A stretch of 64,000 nucleotides of DNA from contig JAMPIV010019839.1 in assembly GCA_024509875.1 (NCBI GenBank), positions 186,001 through 250,000 on the forward strand, read 5' to 3'. Under the pieces are notes generated by a model. The model was not told where the DNA came from and did no database searches. It saw only the letters and a program-made list of their open reading frames with translations. Shown piece after piece: positions 32,431 through 42,605 of the stretch. Numbering within the stretch: the first letter of the stretch is position 1; every line of letters starts with the position of its first letter. This DNA comes from Oreohelix idahoensis. Taxonomy: Eukaryota > Mollusca > Gastropoda > Stylommatophora > Oreohelicidae. A program made the position numbers and the translations under genes.

Positions 32431-32698
32431 ACTCTCATATTCTTAATTTGGTACTTGTACAGAAATGGGAACATTTCCAGATGTTATTTACATTGGCAAA
32501 GGTTTTCACAGCTGCCATTCTGTGTTATTATGTGCCAAAGATATGAATGAATACGGACTGGCTATAATTGTACACTGGTTGTAACTGTGAAGTGACTACA
32601 GCAGTATATGTAACTGTTTTAGGTACTAAATGTATATGTCATTAGTAACAAGCATCATGTAGACAAATTATCTGACCATGCTAGATACGAAAACTTAC

Positions 32699-32809
32699 AC
32701 CTGCATCTCCTGCAAGAGACCAGTTTCCTGCTTCAGCATGCATCTCCTGAATCGACCATGGCCTCTCCCACCTGCGAGGACCATTCTGAATTGTTTCATC
32801 AGCTGCTGT
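32699..32809 (-). CDS. WASHC2: WASHC2 (FAM21), exon 2
   Basis: A 37-codon exon. The acceptor is TATGTGCAG just above 32809, the donor GTAAGT starts at 32698, phase 0. It encodes ADETIQNGPRRWERPWSIQE, then an Ala/Gly-rich turn and NWSLAGDAG. Vertebrate FAM21 carries [20 protein letters not shown] and ADAG at its N-terminus, directly before LLQFLQEF. The next exon here starts with LLQHLQEF, so the frame is continuous. Confidence 0.95.
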
Positions 32810-33328
32810 CTGCACATAAAATAAAAGTCATTTCCATCAATAATTTAATACGTTTACAACTTTTTCTCCATTTCTAAGTTAGATATCTTTACGTGCAATA
32901 ACTTAACACATACCTGAGCACAGACGAAGCAGTCAATCATCATCATCACCCCTGTTCAGCCCCTAAGGAGCATAGGCCTTCAATAAACTTATTGCTTCCT
33001 GTCCCATGCCATCAGCTTCAGGTCTGTCCATGTCTTCTCCATGTCTGTCTCCAGTTCTCTTCTCCACGTGTTCTTTGATCTTCCTCCACTTCTCTTACCC
33101 TGGGGATTCCAGAACAAGGACTGCCTGGTAATGTTAATAACAAGTTTTCTCAATGTGTGTCCTATCCATCGCTAATATTTTCATCTCATCTCTTATTCCA
33201 CTAGCACTTGTCAGGTTCTTGTCATCAGTTCTACATTAGTGGTCTTGTCATACCATTTTAATCCTTCTATTCCATGCAAGCACCCATTTATGAAAGTCTG
33301 TATCATTTTGGTTGTTGTCTTTCTTGTT

Positions 33329-36300
33329 AACTCCGCCAATGCCGGTCCCAAGCCCGGATGAAAAAGGAGGAGGGCGGCCTGCATGGAGGCCGTAAGGAAG
33401 CAGCCCCTCCACCATGCAAAGGCACAACAGGCCAATCACCTGTTTGCTTTAAATCATGATTACGCGAACTACAAGAGAGAAAACCGGACTGATTCTAAAG
33501 GCGACGAACTGGAACGGACTACGGACTAAGACTTATGGAACTTGGAACACAAGAAGTATAAATGGGAAGGAAGAGAAGCTGGTGGAAGAGATGAGGAAAG
33601 CAAAACTAGAAATCCTGGCTATAACGGAAACGAAGAAAAAAGGACAAGGAGTCATGGATCTTGATGGCAACACGTTGCTCTACAGTGGTGTACCCATATC
33701 TGAAAGAGCTAAAGGGGGCGTGGGTTGCATTGTGGCCCAAAATCAAAAAGATAGTATCAAGGGATGAAACTTTGTCTCGGAGCGCATTATGGTTGTAAAA
33801 CTAAAAGAAGGAGAAACCATAGTCAACCTGGTCATAGTGTATGGGCCAAATGAGGATGAGAGAGCAGAGGTCAAGGAGGAATTCTTCGAGCTGCTTCAAA
33901 GGACAGTGGATGACTGCCTAGATGAAGTTATTATGCTCGGAGATTTTAATGCCAGAGTTGGAAATGACCATGCTAGATCGGGTGGAGTTATCGGAAGATA
34001 TGGAGAAGATACTCTCAATGACAATGGAAAGCGACTCCTTAGATTCTGCAGTGAGCAGAATCTGATCATTACAAACACAAAGTTCCCCCATAAGCGCATA
34101 CATGCATACACTAGATGTGAACCAACCAAGAATGAGAAGTCAGTGATCGACTATGCCATTGTTCGGAGAAGCTCATTCAGATATGTCCGAGATGCAAGAG
34201 TCTGGAGGGGGCCAGAGATTGGAAGTGATCACTACCTGCTAACAATCAAACGAACAACTGAAAGAGTTGCTCAACCTAGGAACTGCCCAACATAACGCAC
34301 GAAACCAAGTAAACGAGCAGGAGAAATGAGCATTAGGACTTACAAGCTGAGAGAGCCAGAAATTAAGACCAGATATCAGGGGCTTATTGCTACAGCAGTG
34401 AGCAACACAGAAGAACGACCTGATGACTTGGAAACCCTCTGGAATAAATTCAAGGATATCATAAAGACAGCTGCTGCAGAAGCATGCGGTGAAGTCCGAC
34501 TTGGGAACCAGAGAAAGAGGACACCTTGGTGGACAGAGGAAGTCAAAGAGAAAATAAGAGAGAAGAAAATGGCATGGAAACAATACTTAGGAGCTAAAAA
34601 CACAACAGGACAAATGGAAAAATATAGAGAATATGTGACACTCAGAACAGAAGCAAAGAACAAAGTGCTAGCAGCAAAACAGAAGTCCTGGGAAGAATTT
34701 GGAGAAAAGCTAGAAAAAGATGCACAAGAAAACCAGAAATTGTTCTATAAGACCCTAAAGAACATGAGGAAAGAAAAACAATGCCCTCTCAAATTTATAA
34801 AGGACAAGCAAGGCAAATTGCTTACTGCCCCGAAGGAAGTAATGGAAAGATGGAAAGAATATTTCTCAGAACTCCTGGATGGTGAGCATGATGAAGCATC
34901 AGAAATGATAACCACTGACACAGAAGAGGAAACCAATGATGGTGAAGATGACATAAAGATGGAAGAACTGAGGGCAGCACTAGAGAAAATCAAGATGGGC
35001 AAAGCAGCAGGGCATGATGGTATAACACCAGAAATGGTTAAGTACATGGGAGCATCAGGCGACCTATTACTCTTAAAGGTCCTACAGGCAGCATGGTGCA
35101 ACAAGACCATACCAAAGGATTGGGAGATTGCCATCATAACACCAATTTTCAAAAAGGGTGACAATCGACAATGTGGAAACCATAGAGGCATATCCCTTCT
35201 CAGTGTCCCTGGTAAAATCTACTCTAGAATCCTAGAGCAGAGACTCCGACGCCTAGCTGAGACACAATTGGATGAGGTCTAGTGCGGATTCCGAGCAAAC
35301 CGAAGTACTCAAGACCTAATCTTCACACTCAGACAGCTGAGTGAAAAGGCCCTTGAGTATAAGAGTGAGATCCATCTTTGTTTCATAGATCTGGAAAAGG
35401 CGTTTGACAGGGTCCCCTGGAGCAAACTTTGGGAATGTTTGGCAAGGAAGAATATTCCAGCACCTCTGATTCATGCTATACAGAGCTTCTACAAGTCTTA
35501 CAGAAATTATGTGAGGACAGCAAACCATAAGTCAGAAGAGTTCAGGACCACCACTGGTGTAAGACAAGGTGATATCCTATCACCTTACCTCTTCATACTC
35601 CTTATGGACGATGTCATCAAGGCATGTAAGGAGAGAACAAGAAAGTATTCAGTGGGGTACTGGAAGATGAGACAGGTCTATATTTCGGAGCTGGCATTTG
35701 CTGATGATGTTGCCCTGATTGCTAAATCAGAGGCACATCTCCAATCCAACCTGCAAGTCTGGAAGGAAGAGCTGGAGAAGAGAGGGATGGTCATAAGCAG
35801 CTCTAAAACAAAATCCATGGTGATATCACGAGAAGAAAGAAAACATCAGATTAAGTTGGGAGAACAGGTCCTGGAGCAGGTCGACCACTTTAAATATCTC
35901 GGAGCTATTATAGACCGAAAGGGAGGCATCAAAGAAGAGTTGGCCACTCGGAAAGCAGCGGCTGGGAGACTTTTTCAGGCCATAAATCGTGGATTCCTCA
36001 GCAAGAAAGAGGTTGGTAAGAAAACGAAGATGGCTGTATACCGCTCCACCTATGTCCCAGTCTTGACATATGGATGCGAGTCGTGGGCAATGACTACAAC
36101 CCACAAAAGCCAGATCCAAACCTCAGAAATGAGGTATCTGAGGAAAGTGGTTGAAGTAACAAGAAGAGACATGGTCCGCAACCAGACGATCCGTCAAGGC
36201 CTAAAATCCCATCCGCTGCAGACCCAAATAGAACAGTCCCAACTAAGATGGTTTGGCCATGTCTGCAGAATGGGAGAAGATCGGCTACCACGACAAGCAT

Positions 36301-36495
36301 GGGAAACAAAGAGCCAGGGATCCAGACCTCCAGGACGACCCAGAGTCCGCTGGGAGGACAACATTAGACAATCTTTGAAGGACCGAGGACTAGAATGGAA
36401 CCAGGCCAGGAAGAAGACAGCTGATAGAATGGTCTGGCGCTCTCTCTTCCAAACCTCTACACCTCACGGTAGAAGGGGAACGACTAAGTAAGTAA
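33329..36495 (+). mobile_element. Full-length RTE-like LINE (LINE-B)
   Basis: 3167 bp between 12-bp duplications GTCTTTCTTGTT (33317-33328 and 36496-36507). It has a short GC-rich 5' leader (33329-33455), one long ORF and a tiny TAAG-repeat 3' tail without poly-A. Size and structure fit the RTE clade. It lies in WASHC2 intron 1, antisense to the gene. Confidence 0.9.
33456..36491 (+). pseudogene. Endonuclease-reverse transcriptase of LINE-B
   Basis: A single reading frame of 1011 codons with three in-frame stops (TGA 33765, TAA 34293, TAG 35280) and no frameshift. The N-terminal APE-type endonuclease has TWNTRSI, ITETKKKG, LGDFNARVG and GSDHYLL. The RT has IDLEKAFDRVPW, VRQGDILSPYLF, LAFADDVALIA (catalytic FADD at about 35695-35710) and HFKYLGAII. 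The C-terminus has GRPRVRWEDNIRQSL. It would nick the target and prime reverse transcription from it. As the stops are substitutions, the insertion is fairly recent but this copy is inactive. Confidence 0.92.
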
Positions 36496-36521
36496 GTCTT
36501 TCTTGTTCTTCATGTTTCAGA

Positions 36522-36898
36522 GCCATACAATAGGACTGACTTGACAGAACCATACAATAGGACTGACTTGACAGAGCCATACAATAGGACTGACTTGACA
36601 GAGCCATACAATAAGACTGACTTGACAGAGCCATACAATAGGACTGACTTGACAGAGCCATACAATAGGACTGACTTGACAGAGCCATACAATAGGACTG
36701 ACTTGACAGAGCCATACAATAGGACTGACTTGACAGAGCCATACAATAGGACTGACTTGACAGAGCCATACAATAGGACTGACTTGACAGAGCCATACAA
36801 TAGGACTGACTTGACAGAGCCATACAATAGGACTGACTTGACAGAGCCATACAATAGGACTGACTTGACAGAGCCATACAATAGGACTGACTTGACAT
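36522..36898. repeat. 27-bp minisatellite inside LINE-A coding sequence
   Basis: About 14 units of AGCCATACAATAGGACTGAC plus TTGACAG. On the minus strand each unit encodes the nonapeptide VKSVLLYGS in frame with the flanking LINE-A RT (FNSD before, ET after). The homologous copy at 45831-45858 has one unit only. Confidence 0.95.
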
Positions 36899-37179
36899 CT
36901 GAGTTGAAGATTCTTATTTTTGTGTTGTACCTGATCTCTTTTAATCTCCATATATTTCCAAAATGCAATGAAAGCGCCTCTAGTCTTTTGTATTCTTATT
37001 TACTGATGATTCCAAAATTTAAAATGTATGATTAAATTTGCAATGTCATAAGCTGTCTTCTAGTATTTTATAACATTCATTTTTATGTCTGGTGGAGTGA
37101 TGCACATCACAAAGAAGGCGCTCTTTTAATGCAAAAGATAAAATTCTACTTCAAATTTAAACCAGCACAGCTGATTCAA

Positions 37180-37250
37180 AGTGATTGATAAGGGGCATCC
37201 CTGTCGTACTCCTGTCTTCACCTCAAAAGTTAGGTTGCTCTGCCCAACAT
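37180..37250 (-). pseudogene. Short LINE-D RT fragment
   Basis: Nearly identical to 31914-31975 (GATAAGGGGCATCCCTGTCG), encoding the FEVKTGVRQGCPL segment on the minus strand. Confidence 0.75.
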
Positions 37251-37439
37251 TTATCAAACAATGTAAGCTTCATAGATTTAGTAAAATATTCAATACCAGC
37301 AGATCTTTCTTCAGAATTCAGAGTTAAAGAAATGGGACAATTCTGAAACAAGTCAAAGATGTAAAAACTTGAGTGCCTGGTCCCAGGACTATTCCAACTC
37401 TGTAATAAGAATGTGACAACAAATACAAAAACAAAAAAA

Positions 37440-37774
37440 ACTAAAGCTTAGATGAGCGCTAGTGTAGAATAGAAGGATTAAAATGCTATGACAAGATCAC
37501 TAATGTTTAACTGATGACAAGTACCAGACAAGTGCAAGTGGGACAAGAGACGAGAAAAAAACGCTGGTGATGGATAGAACACACACTGAGGAAACCTGTG
37601 GATAACATTACAAAGCAGTCTTTGTTCTGGAACCCCCAGGGTAAGAGAGGCAGAGGTAGACCAAGAAACACATTGAGATGAGAATTAGAGACAGGAGTGA
37701 AAGTCACGAGGAAAACGTGGAAACAGCATGAGCAGATGGCATGTGACAGGAGAGCTTGGCATGTGTTTGTAGAA
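37440..37774 (+). pseudogene. LINE-A 3' part, plus strand, left piece
   Basis: Encodes RIEGLKCYDKIT, then [29 protein letters not shown] and WKQHEQMACDRRAWHVFVE in broken frames. It continues at 39401-39440 with GGCCTATGCTCCTTGGGGAG and a TGAT-repeat tail. The two pieces are separated by the Penelope palindrome. Confidence 0.85.
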
Positions 37775-39385
37775 TATAAGTATATGAGGAGAACTGCCGT
37801 AAGACGGGGTAAAACAGTTGAAAAAAAAAAACACACACACACCCACACAAATAGTAATACGTCTTACAAGGAGAAGGACAAGAAAAACCTACGTTGCGGC
37901 CACAAGGCCTTCGTCAGGGACAGACAAACAAGAGACAGGAGGGAAAGAAAATGAGAATTAAGTAGAGAACATGAAACTATAAAAATAAGAGAAAAAAACT
38001 CCCTTAATATTAAGTCCAGTCACATGTGAAGCAAAGCAGGATGGCTGCCACTATACCGGAAAGAAGAAGTTGACAGTACATAAAGATAAGAAATAATAAA
38101 AACAAGGACTGGAAAAGAGTGAGAAAAATGTAATCAATAAATAATAAATAAAATAAAATAAATAAATAAAATATAAATAAATAAATAATAATAATAAATA
38201 AATTTAAAACAAATAAATAAATAAATAAAAATAAAAACTAAATAAAGAAATAAATAAAATAAAAAATAATAAAGAAAAAAATAATTTAAAAAAAAAATTT
38301 AAATAAAATAAAATAAATAAAGAAATTAAAAAAATAAATAAATAAATATATTAAATTAAAAAAATGGTAATTTAAAAAAAAAAAAAAAAAAAAAAAGGGT
38401 GATCGCATCAAAGTAGAAAGTCATAATACAACAGGGACTCGATAGAGAAAGGCGTCTCAGACAAAAGAATGTTGGGTATTCAAACCGTGTGGTTTGAGGC
38501 AACCCATAAGATGGATGAGGCGTTGTTCCTGGCGAAACCGACTGTTGGCGTCCGAGGAACAGTATCTGTGGCCATCCACTTCAATGGCCCTGACCACCAC
38601 GGTGCCACTGACATCCAGGTGACAGCCATCAGATACTGTTCCTCGGACGCCAACAGTCGGTTTCGCCAGGAACAACGCCTCATCCATCTTATGGGTTGCC
38701 TCAAACCACACGGTTTGAATACCCAACATTCTTTTGTCTGAGACGCCTTTCTCTATCGAGTCCCTGTTGTATTATGACTTTCTACTTTGATGCGATCACC
38801 CTTTTTTTTGTTTTTTTTGTTTTTTTTTTTTTAAATTACCATTTTTTTAATTTAATAATTTTATTTATTTATTTTTTTAATTTGTTTATTTATTTTATTT
38901 TATTAAAATTTTTTTTTTTTTTTTAAATTATTTTTTTCCTTTATTATTTTATTTATTTCTTTATTTAGTTTTTATTTTTATTTATTTATTTATTTGTTTT
39001 AAATTTATTTATTATTATTATTTATTTATTTATATTTTATTTATTTATTTTATTTTATTTATTATTTATTGATTACTTTTTTCTCACTCTTTTCCAGTCC
39101 TTGTTTTTATTATTTCTTATCTTTATGTACTGTCAACTTCCTCTTTCCGGTTTAGTGGCAGCCATCCTGCTTTGCTTCCCATGTGAGTGGACTTAATATT
39201 AAGGGAGTTTCTTTTCTCTTATTTTTATAGTTTCATGTTCTCTACTTAATTCTCATTTTCTTTCCCTCCTGTCTCTTGTTTGTCTGTCCCTGACGAAGGC
39301 CTTGTGGCCGCAACGTAGGTTTTTCTTGTCCTTCTCCTTGTAAGACGTATTACTATTTGTGTGGGTGTGTGTGTTTTTTTTTTTT
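37775..39385. mobile_element. Penelope palindrome (two inverted 3' ends)
   Basis: A 1.6-kb insertion flanked by a 15-bp duplication CATGTGTTTGTAGAA (37760-37774 and 39386-39400) in LINE-A. After 46 bp of unknown sequence (37775-37820) comes an inverted repeat: left arm 37821-38568, 61-bp spacer 38569-38629, right arm 38630-39385. The right arm plus spacer reads as the 3' end of the Penelope element seen at 27922-29201 (VAIHFNGPDHHGAT..., FRQEQRLIHL, A/T-rich UTR, hammerhead-like motif, TG and T tail). The left arm is its near-perfect reverse copy. It lies in WASHC2 intron 1. Confidence 0.92.
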
Positions 39386-39400
39386 CATGTGTTTGTAGAA

Positions 39401-39440
39401 GGCCTATGCTCCTTGGGGAGCTAAAGGGTACTGATTGATT
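39401..39440 (+). pseudogene. LINE-A 3' terminus, right piece
   Basis: GGCCTATGCTCCTTGGGGAG and a TGAT-repeat tail completing the copy at 37440-37774. Confidence 0.8.
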
Positions 39441-39909
39441 GATTTGCTTTCTTGTCTGTTAATCATTATATATTAATAATATCTACCACAACATTAAGAA
39501 ATAACATTTTTAGCTTTTTATAACTGTACATTCATTTCTTCAGAGTGATATATTATTGATAAAAATCTGTTAAGAAATAAGAAAACAACAGTTTAATTTA
39601 CACAAACACCTCTAGGTTTAAAAATCGGAACAAAAATACACTGTGTTTAAATTCGGTAGTTGATGTGTTAAGGCTGTATCAAGCATAAGGATCAATGATG
39701 GTGGGAGGAAAAGGGATAGTCGTCTGGGGGTGCTTGTATGATGGTTGTCAGATGATTGGTGGATTTGGTGCAATCTCGGACACCCTGGGCTTTCTCACCC
39801 ATTTTCACCTTGTTAACAACAGGGCAGTTGTGAGAGACTTCATTTTGGTTTGTTTGTTTTTTTATTTATTTGTTTTTTTTTCTTTATTTTTATTGTTTTT
39901 TAGAAAACA

Positions 39910-40315
39910 AAGATATAGTAACTGGGGAAAGGGAAGGTCTGATGCTGTTCTTACAATACATATGACTAATGTGACTATTATTAGGAGAAAGTCAATTAAA
40001 TATCTGTTAAAGTCAGTTATATAACTGGAACCACCAGGCCTTTACACCGCTCACCCTTAATATTATTCTTGTTTTGGAGTTTATGTTTGATTTTGTTCGG
40101 TTTTATCTCATTTTTTGTTTTTGTTTTACATACAAGCATAATTGGTAATTGCGATTTGCCCTATTTACAATGATTTGACAGGTGTGATGCCACTTTCCCA
40201 TATCGGCAGTTGTAGGCTACACACTATTCGGAATTGGAAACAATATATATCCTAATTATAACCCATCAGAGGTTGAACGGGATAATTTTCATCATTAAAT
40301 TTTAAAAAAAAAAAG
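39910..40315 (+). pseudogene. LINE-C 3' UTR with poly-A tail, copy 1
   Basis: Shares about 400 bp with 41696-42080, including TCAATTAAATATCTGTTAAA and GGAACCACCAGGCCTTTACA, and ends in a run of about 10 A. The other copy is joined to a LINE C-terminal coding region, which identifies the type. Confidence 0.75.
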
Positions 40316-40783
40316 CATACGACTTAGGCCTACTGATCTTCATTTCATCCCCCTGTAGCTTCCTGCGGAGCCTAAGACATCTTTCTATCAAATAGATGAG
40401 TCACTATGTAGTCCTGAAGTCAGACTTGTTTTACGCTAATCTCTGTCGTTTAAGTGGAACTATGTTTACACTAGGCCTACGCCATGTTTTAGAGGCTGAC
40501 TAGCAAACATTTCCAGTATACCCTCTCCCAATTTAAAAAAAAAAAACAATTCTTTAAGAACAATGTTCTTAGCTTTCTAAAGTTTATACAACCAATGACA
40601 TCCCTTTTATTTCCCCAATTCCTTCTTCCTTCCTACTTAGGCCCTATTTTAACTGTCGGTCGGCTAGAATACCCCGTAATTATTGGAACTCAACGAAGCG
40701 TACAACTACGAATGCTTAACATTTCGAGTGTGTTGTTAAAATGACGAAAGTCTTTATTGAAAAAGTATGAAGTAAATACTTAC

Positions 40784-40910
40784 AGGTGGTGACAACATAT
40801 TTCCTTCTACGATAACACCAGCGGTAGTTGAGGACGCCGCCTTCTTTATTATGATTGTTTGTCATGTGATCAAAACAAGAAGTTATTAGAGGAGACTACT
40901 TGGTGAACCG
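40784..40910 (-). CDS. WASHC2: WASHC2 (FAM21), exon 1 (start codon and 5' UTR)
   Basis: The coding part is 40784-40798 (MLSPP), followed by a GTAAGT donor at 40783, phase 0, joining exon 2 (TAADETIQNG). The ATG at 40798-40796 is the first in frame after an in-frame TGA at about 40862. Vertebrate FAM21 also has only a short variable stretch before WERPW. The upstream limit of the exon (about 40910) is a guess. TCATGTGA, an E-box/M-box-like sequence, lies at 40862-40869. The short exon and lack of conserved residues make this less certain than the other exons. Confidence 0.65.
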
Positions 40911-41215
40911 TCAACGATAGAAAAAAAATATTTTTCTATAAGCTACGATGATGTGTTCAGTTTTAGTGCTTACCCCAAAATATTAGATTGTTGATGGAAT
41001 AGTAAAGACGTATAATTTATTTTTAATTATGCATTATACTCACGAACACAAATTTAAGTTTGTTTTGTTTTGTTGTTTTAAATTTTGGGCTCTGGTAGTT
41101 CTTTTAAAAATAACTTTGTTTTGTTTGTTGTTGATGTTTCTTTTAGTATATAACAGATCCGTCATTTCATCTGCTTGTATCGCTCATTTGACGATTTCCT
41201 CTTCATAGTTGATTT
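40911..41215. promoter_or_regulatory. Presumed WASHC2 promoter region
   Basis: Immediately upstream of exon 1 on the minus strand. No TATA box or other clear core element is seen, so this is an inference from position only. Confidence 0.3.
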
Positions 41216-41219
41216 TTGT

Positions 41220-41370
41220 AGCACCTATATGTAATTCTTGTTCTTGTCACCTGTTCGTAACAGTGGCTGACGAAGGGTAAAACCCGAAACGTCCCTTGTT
41301 TCATGTGTACCGTTTACTTGTAAAACTGATTTCATATCTTTTTATTTTTTATTTATATACAGGTATTTGT
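41220..41370 (+). ncRNA. Hammerhead-like motif, Penelope-type remnant
   Basis: At 41267-41293: CTGACGA, A, a GGGT-AAA-ACCC hairpin, GAAAC and GTC, with GG before and CC after that can pair as stem I. All hammerhead core bases are present (CUGANGA, GAAA, GUC), with one extra A before stem II. Stem III would be just the self-complementary ACGT, as in minimal dimer-dependent hammerheads reported from Penelope-like elements. No ORF is attached. Confidence 0.5.
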
Positions 41371-41399
41371 TTTTAGTGTCGAGACATCGTTCACTGAAA

Positions 41400-42085
41400 A
41401 TGTCAGATATCTAGGGAATTGAAATTCCCAGTAATAAGAAACTTCTCAGACTACAGCTGGGAAAAGGCTATTTCAGAATAGAAGAACCTTACTGTGCAGG
41501 ATGTCTTCAAGACAACAATATAGAACATTTCTTGTTAAAATGTAAAGAGGTATGAACAAATGAGAATACCAATATTAGATTATTTGCAAGCATCACACTT
41601 ACCTATAAATATAGAAGAGGTGTTAAGAATAGACAGACCTAGGGAACGGCATAATATAGTCAAACAATATTTAACACGAACAAATGTTAATATATAGTGG
41701 CTGGGAATGTGAAGGTATGATGCTGTTCTTACAATGCATATGACTTTTAACAGATGAAAGTCAATTAAATATCTGTTAAAGTCAGTTATACAACTGGAAC
41801 CACCAGGCCTTTACACCCCTCCACTATAATATTATTCTTTTTAAGAGTTTCTTCTTGATTTTGTTTGTTTTTTTGTTGTTTATTTTTAAATTTATTTAAC
41901 GTATAAGCACAATTGTGACTGTCCCTATTTAGGCTACAATGATTTGACAAATGTGATGCCACTTTCTCATATCGGCAGTTGTTCAAATTATTTGGAATTG
42001 AAAACAATATATATTCTAATTATAACCCATCAGAGGTTGAACGGGATATTTTTTTCTTCATTAAATTTAAAAAAAAAAATCGTTC
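41400..42085 (+). pseudogene. LINE-C 3' end (coding end, UTR, poly-A), copy 2
   Basis: 41436-41556 encodes LRLQLGKGYFRIEEPYCAGC followed by LQDNNIEHFLLKC: a C-x2-C...H-x4-C knuckle typical of the C-terminus of I/Jockey/R1-like LINEs. After a frame change the sequence continues IPILDYLQASHLPINIEEVL. The 3' UTR follows (41696-42080) and ends with about 10 A. Upstream is unrelated, so the copy is strongly 5'-truncated. Confidence 0.75.
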
Positions 42086-42089
42086 ACTG

Positions 42090-42600
42090 TGAAAAACCAT
42101 TTTTGTAATTATCGATGCGCTAAAACCGTGCCTTATAATGTTGTCGCTCATAAGTTAATATGCACTTTGTGTGATACTTTATACAGCATAATCTAATGCT
42201 TTAAATAGGACAAGTATTTGGGGCAACTCACATACTATGCTACTATACCAACACAAAAAATTAACAAAAAAACACGGCAATGGATATAATGGTCGGTGTT
42301 CACAACAAGAGAAAGAATGAAGTGAGGACCAGGGATGTACTTCAAGAACTGGGCACCCGGGGCAGATCTTTCCTTTGGCAACTTCAATAAAACATACAGA
42401 AAAATATATTACGCGTGCATGTAGGCTTTTAAGCAGTACAGTATTATCATAGTAGTGTTCGATGGCACCCCTCTCCTTCGCACCCCTTTAGAACGCCACT
42501 GAGGAGAACACGATACAACAGAAAAGTACGAGAAGTAATAGAGGCTCTGGAGATTCGATATAATACATGTCCATCCCATAATTCATTATCACCCTTCAGC
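42090..42600. other. Spacer without recognised gene
   Basis: No motif recognised between the LINE-C poly-A tail and the 16-bp array. Confidence 0.5.
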
Positions 42601-42605
42601 CCTCA

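Larger units (their letters stand above)
32938..36990 (-). pseudogene. LINE-A copy (RTE-like), split by LINE-B
   Basis: Two collinear minus-strand pieces of one LINE-A: 32938-33328 (3' tail with ATC repeats, GGAGCATAGGCC, and the C-terminal coding region) and 36508-36990 (the KSVLLYGSET region and upstream). The copy at 45425-46060 is continuous across this point. The gap holds LINE-B with its 12-bp target duplication GTCTTTCTTGTT. Confidence 0.85.

Noticed and set aside
36464..37035. Open frames in several registers with VKSVLLYGS-, LTEPYNRTD- and QVSPIVWLC-type repeats
   Set aside because: Only the register continuous with LINE-A has meaning; the others are shadows of the 27-bp array.
39690..39850. 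Tc1-like transposase scrap (GKGIVVWGCLYDG)
   Set aside because: Resembles the VMVWGCF motif only weakly and nothing around it supports the call.
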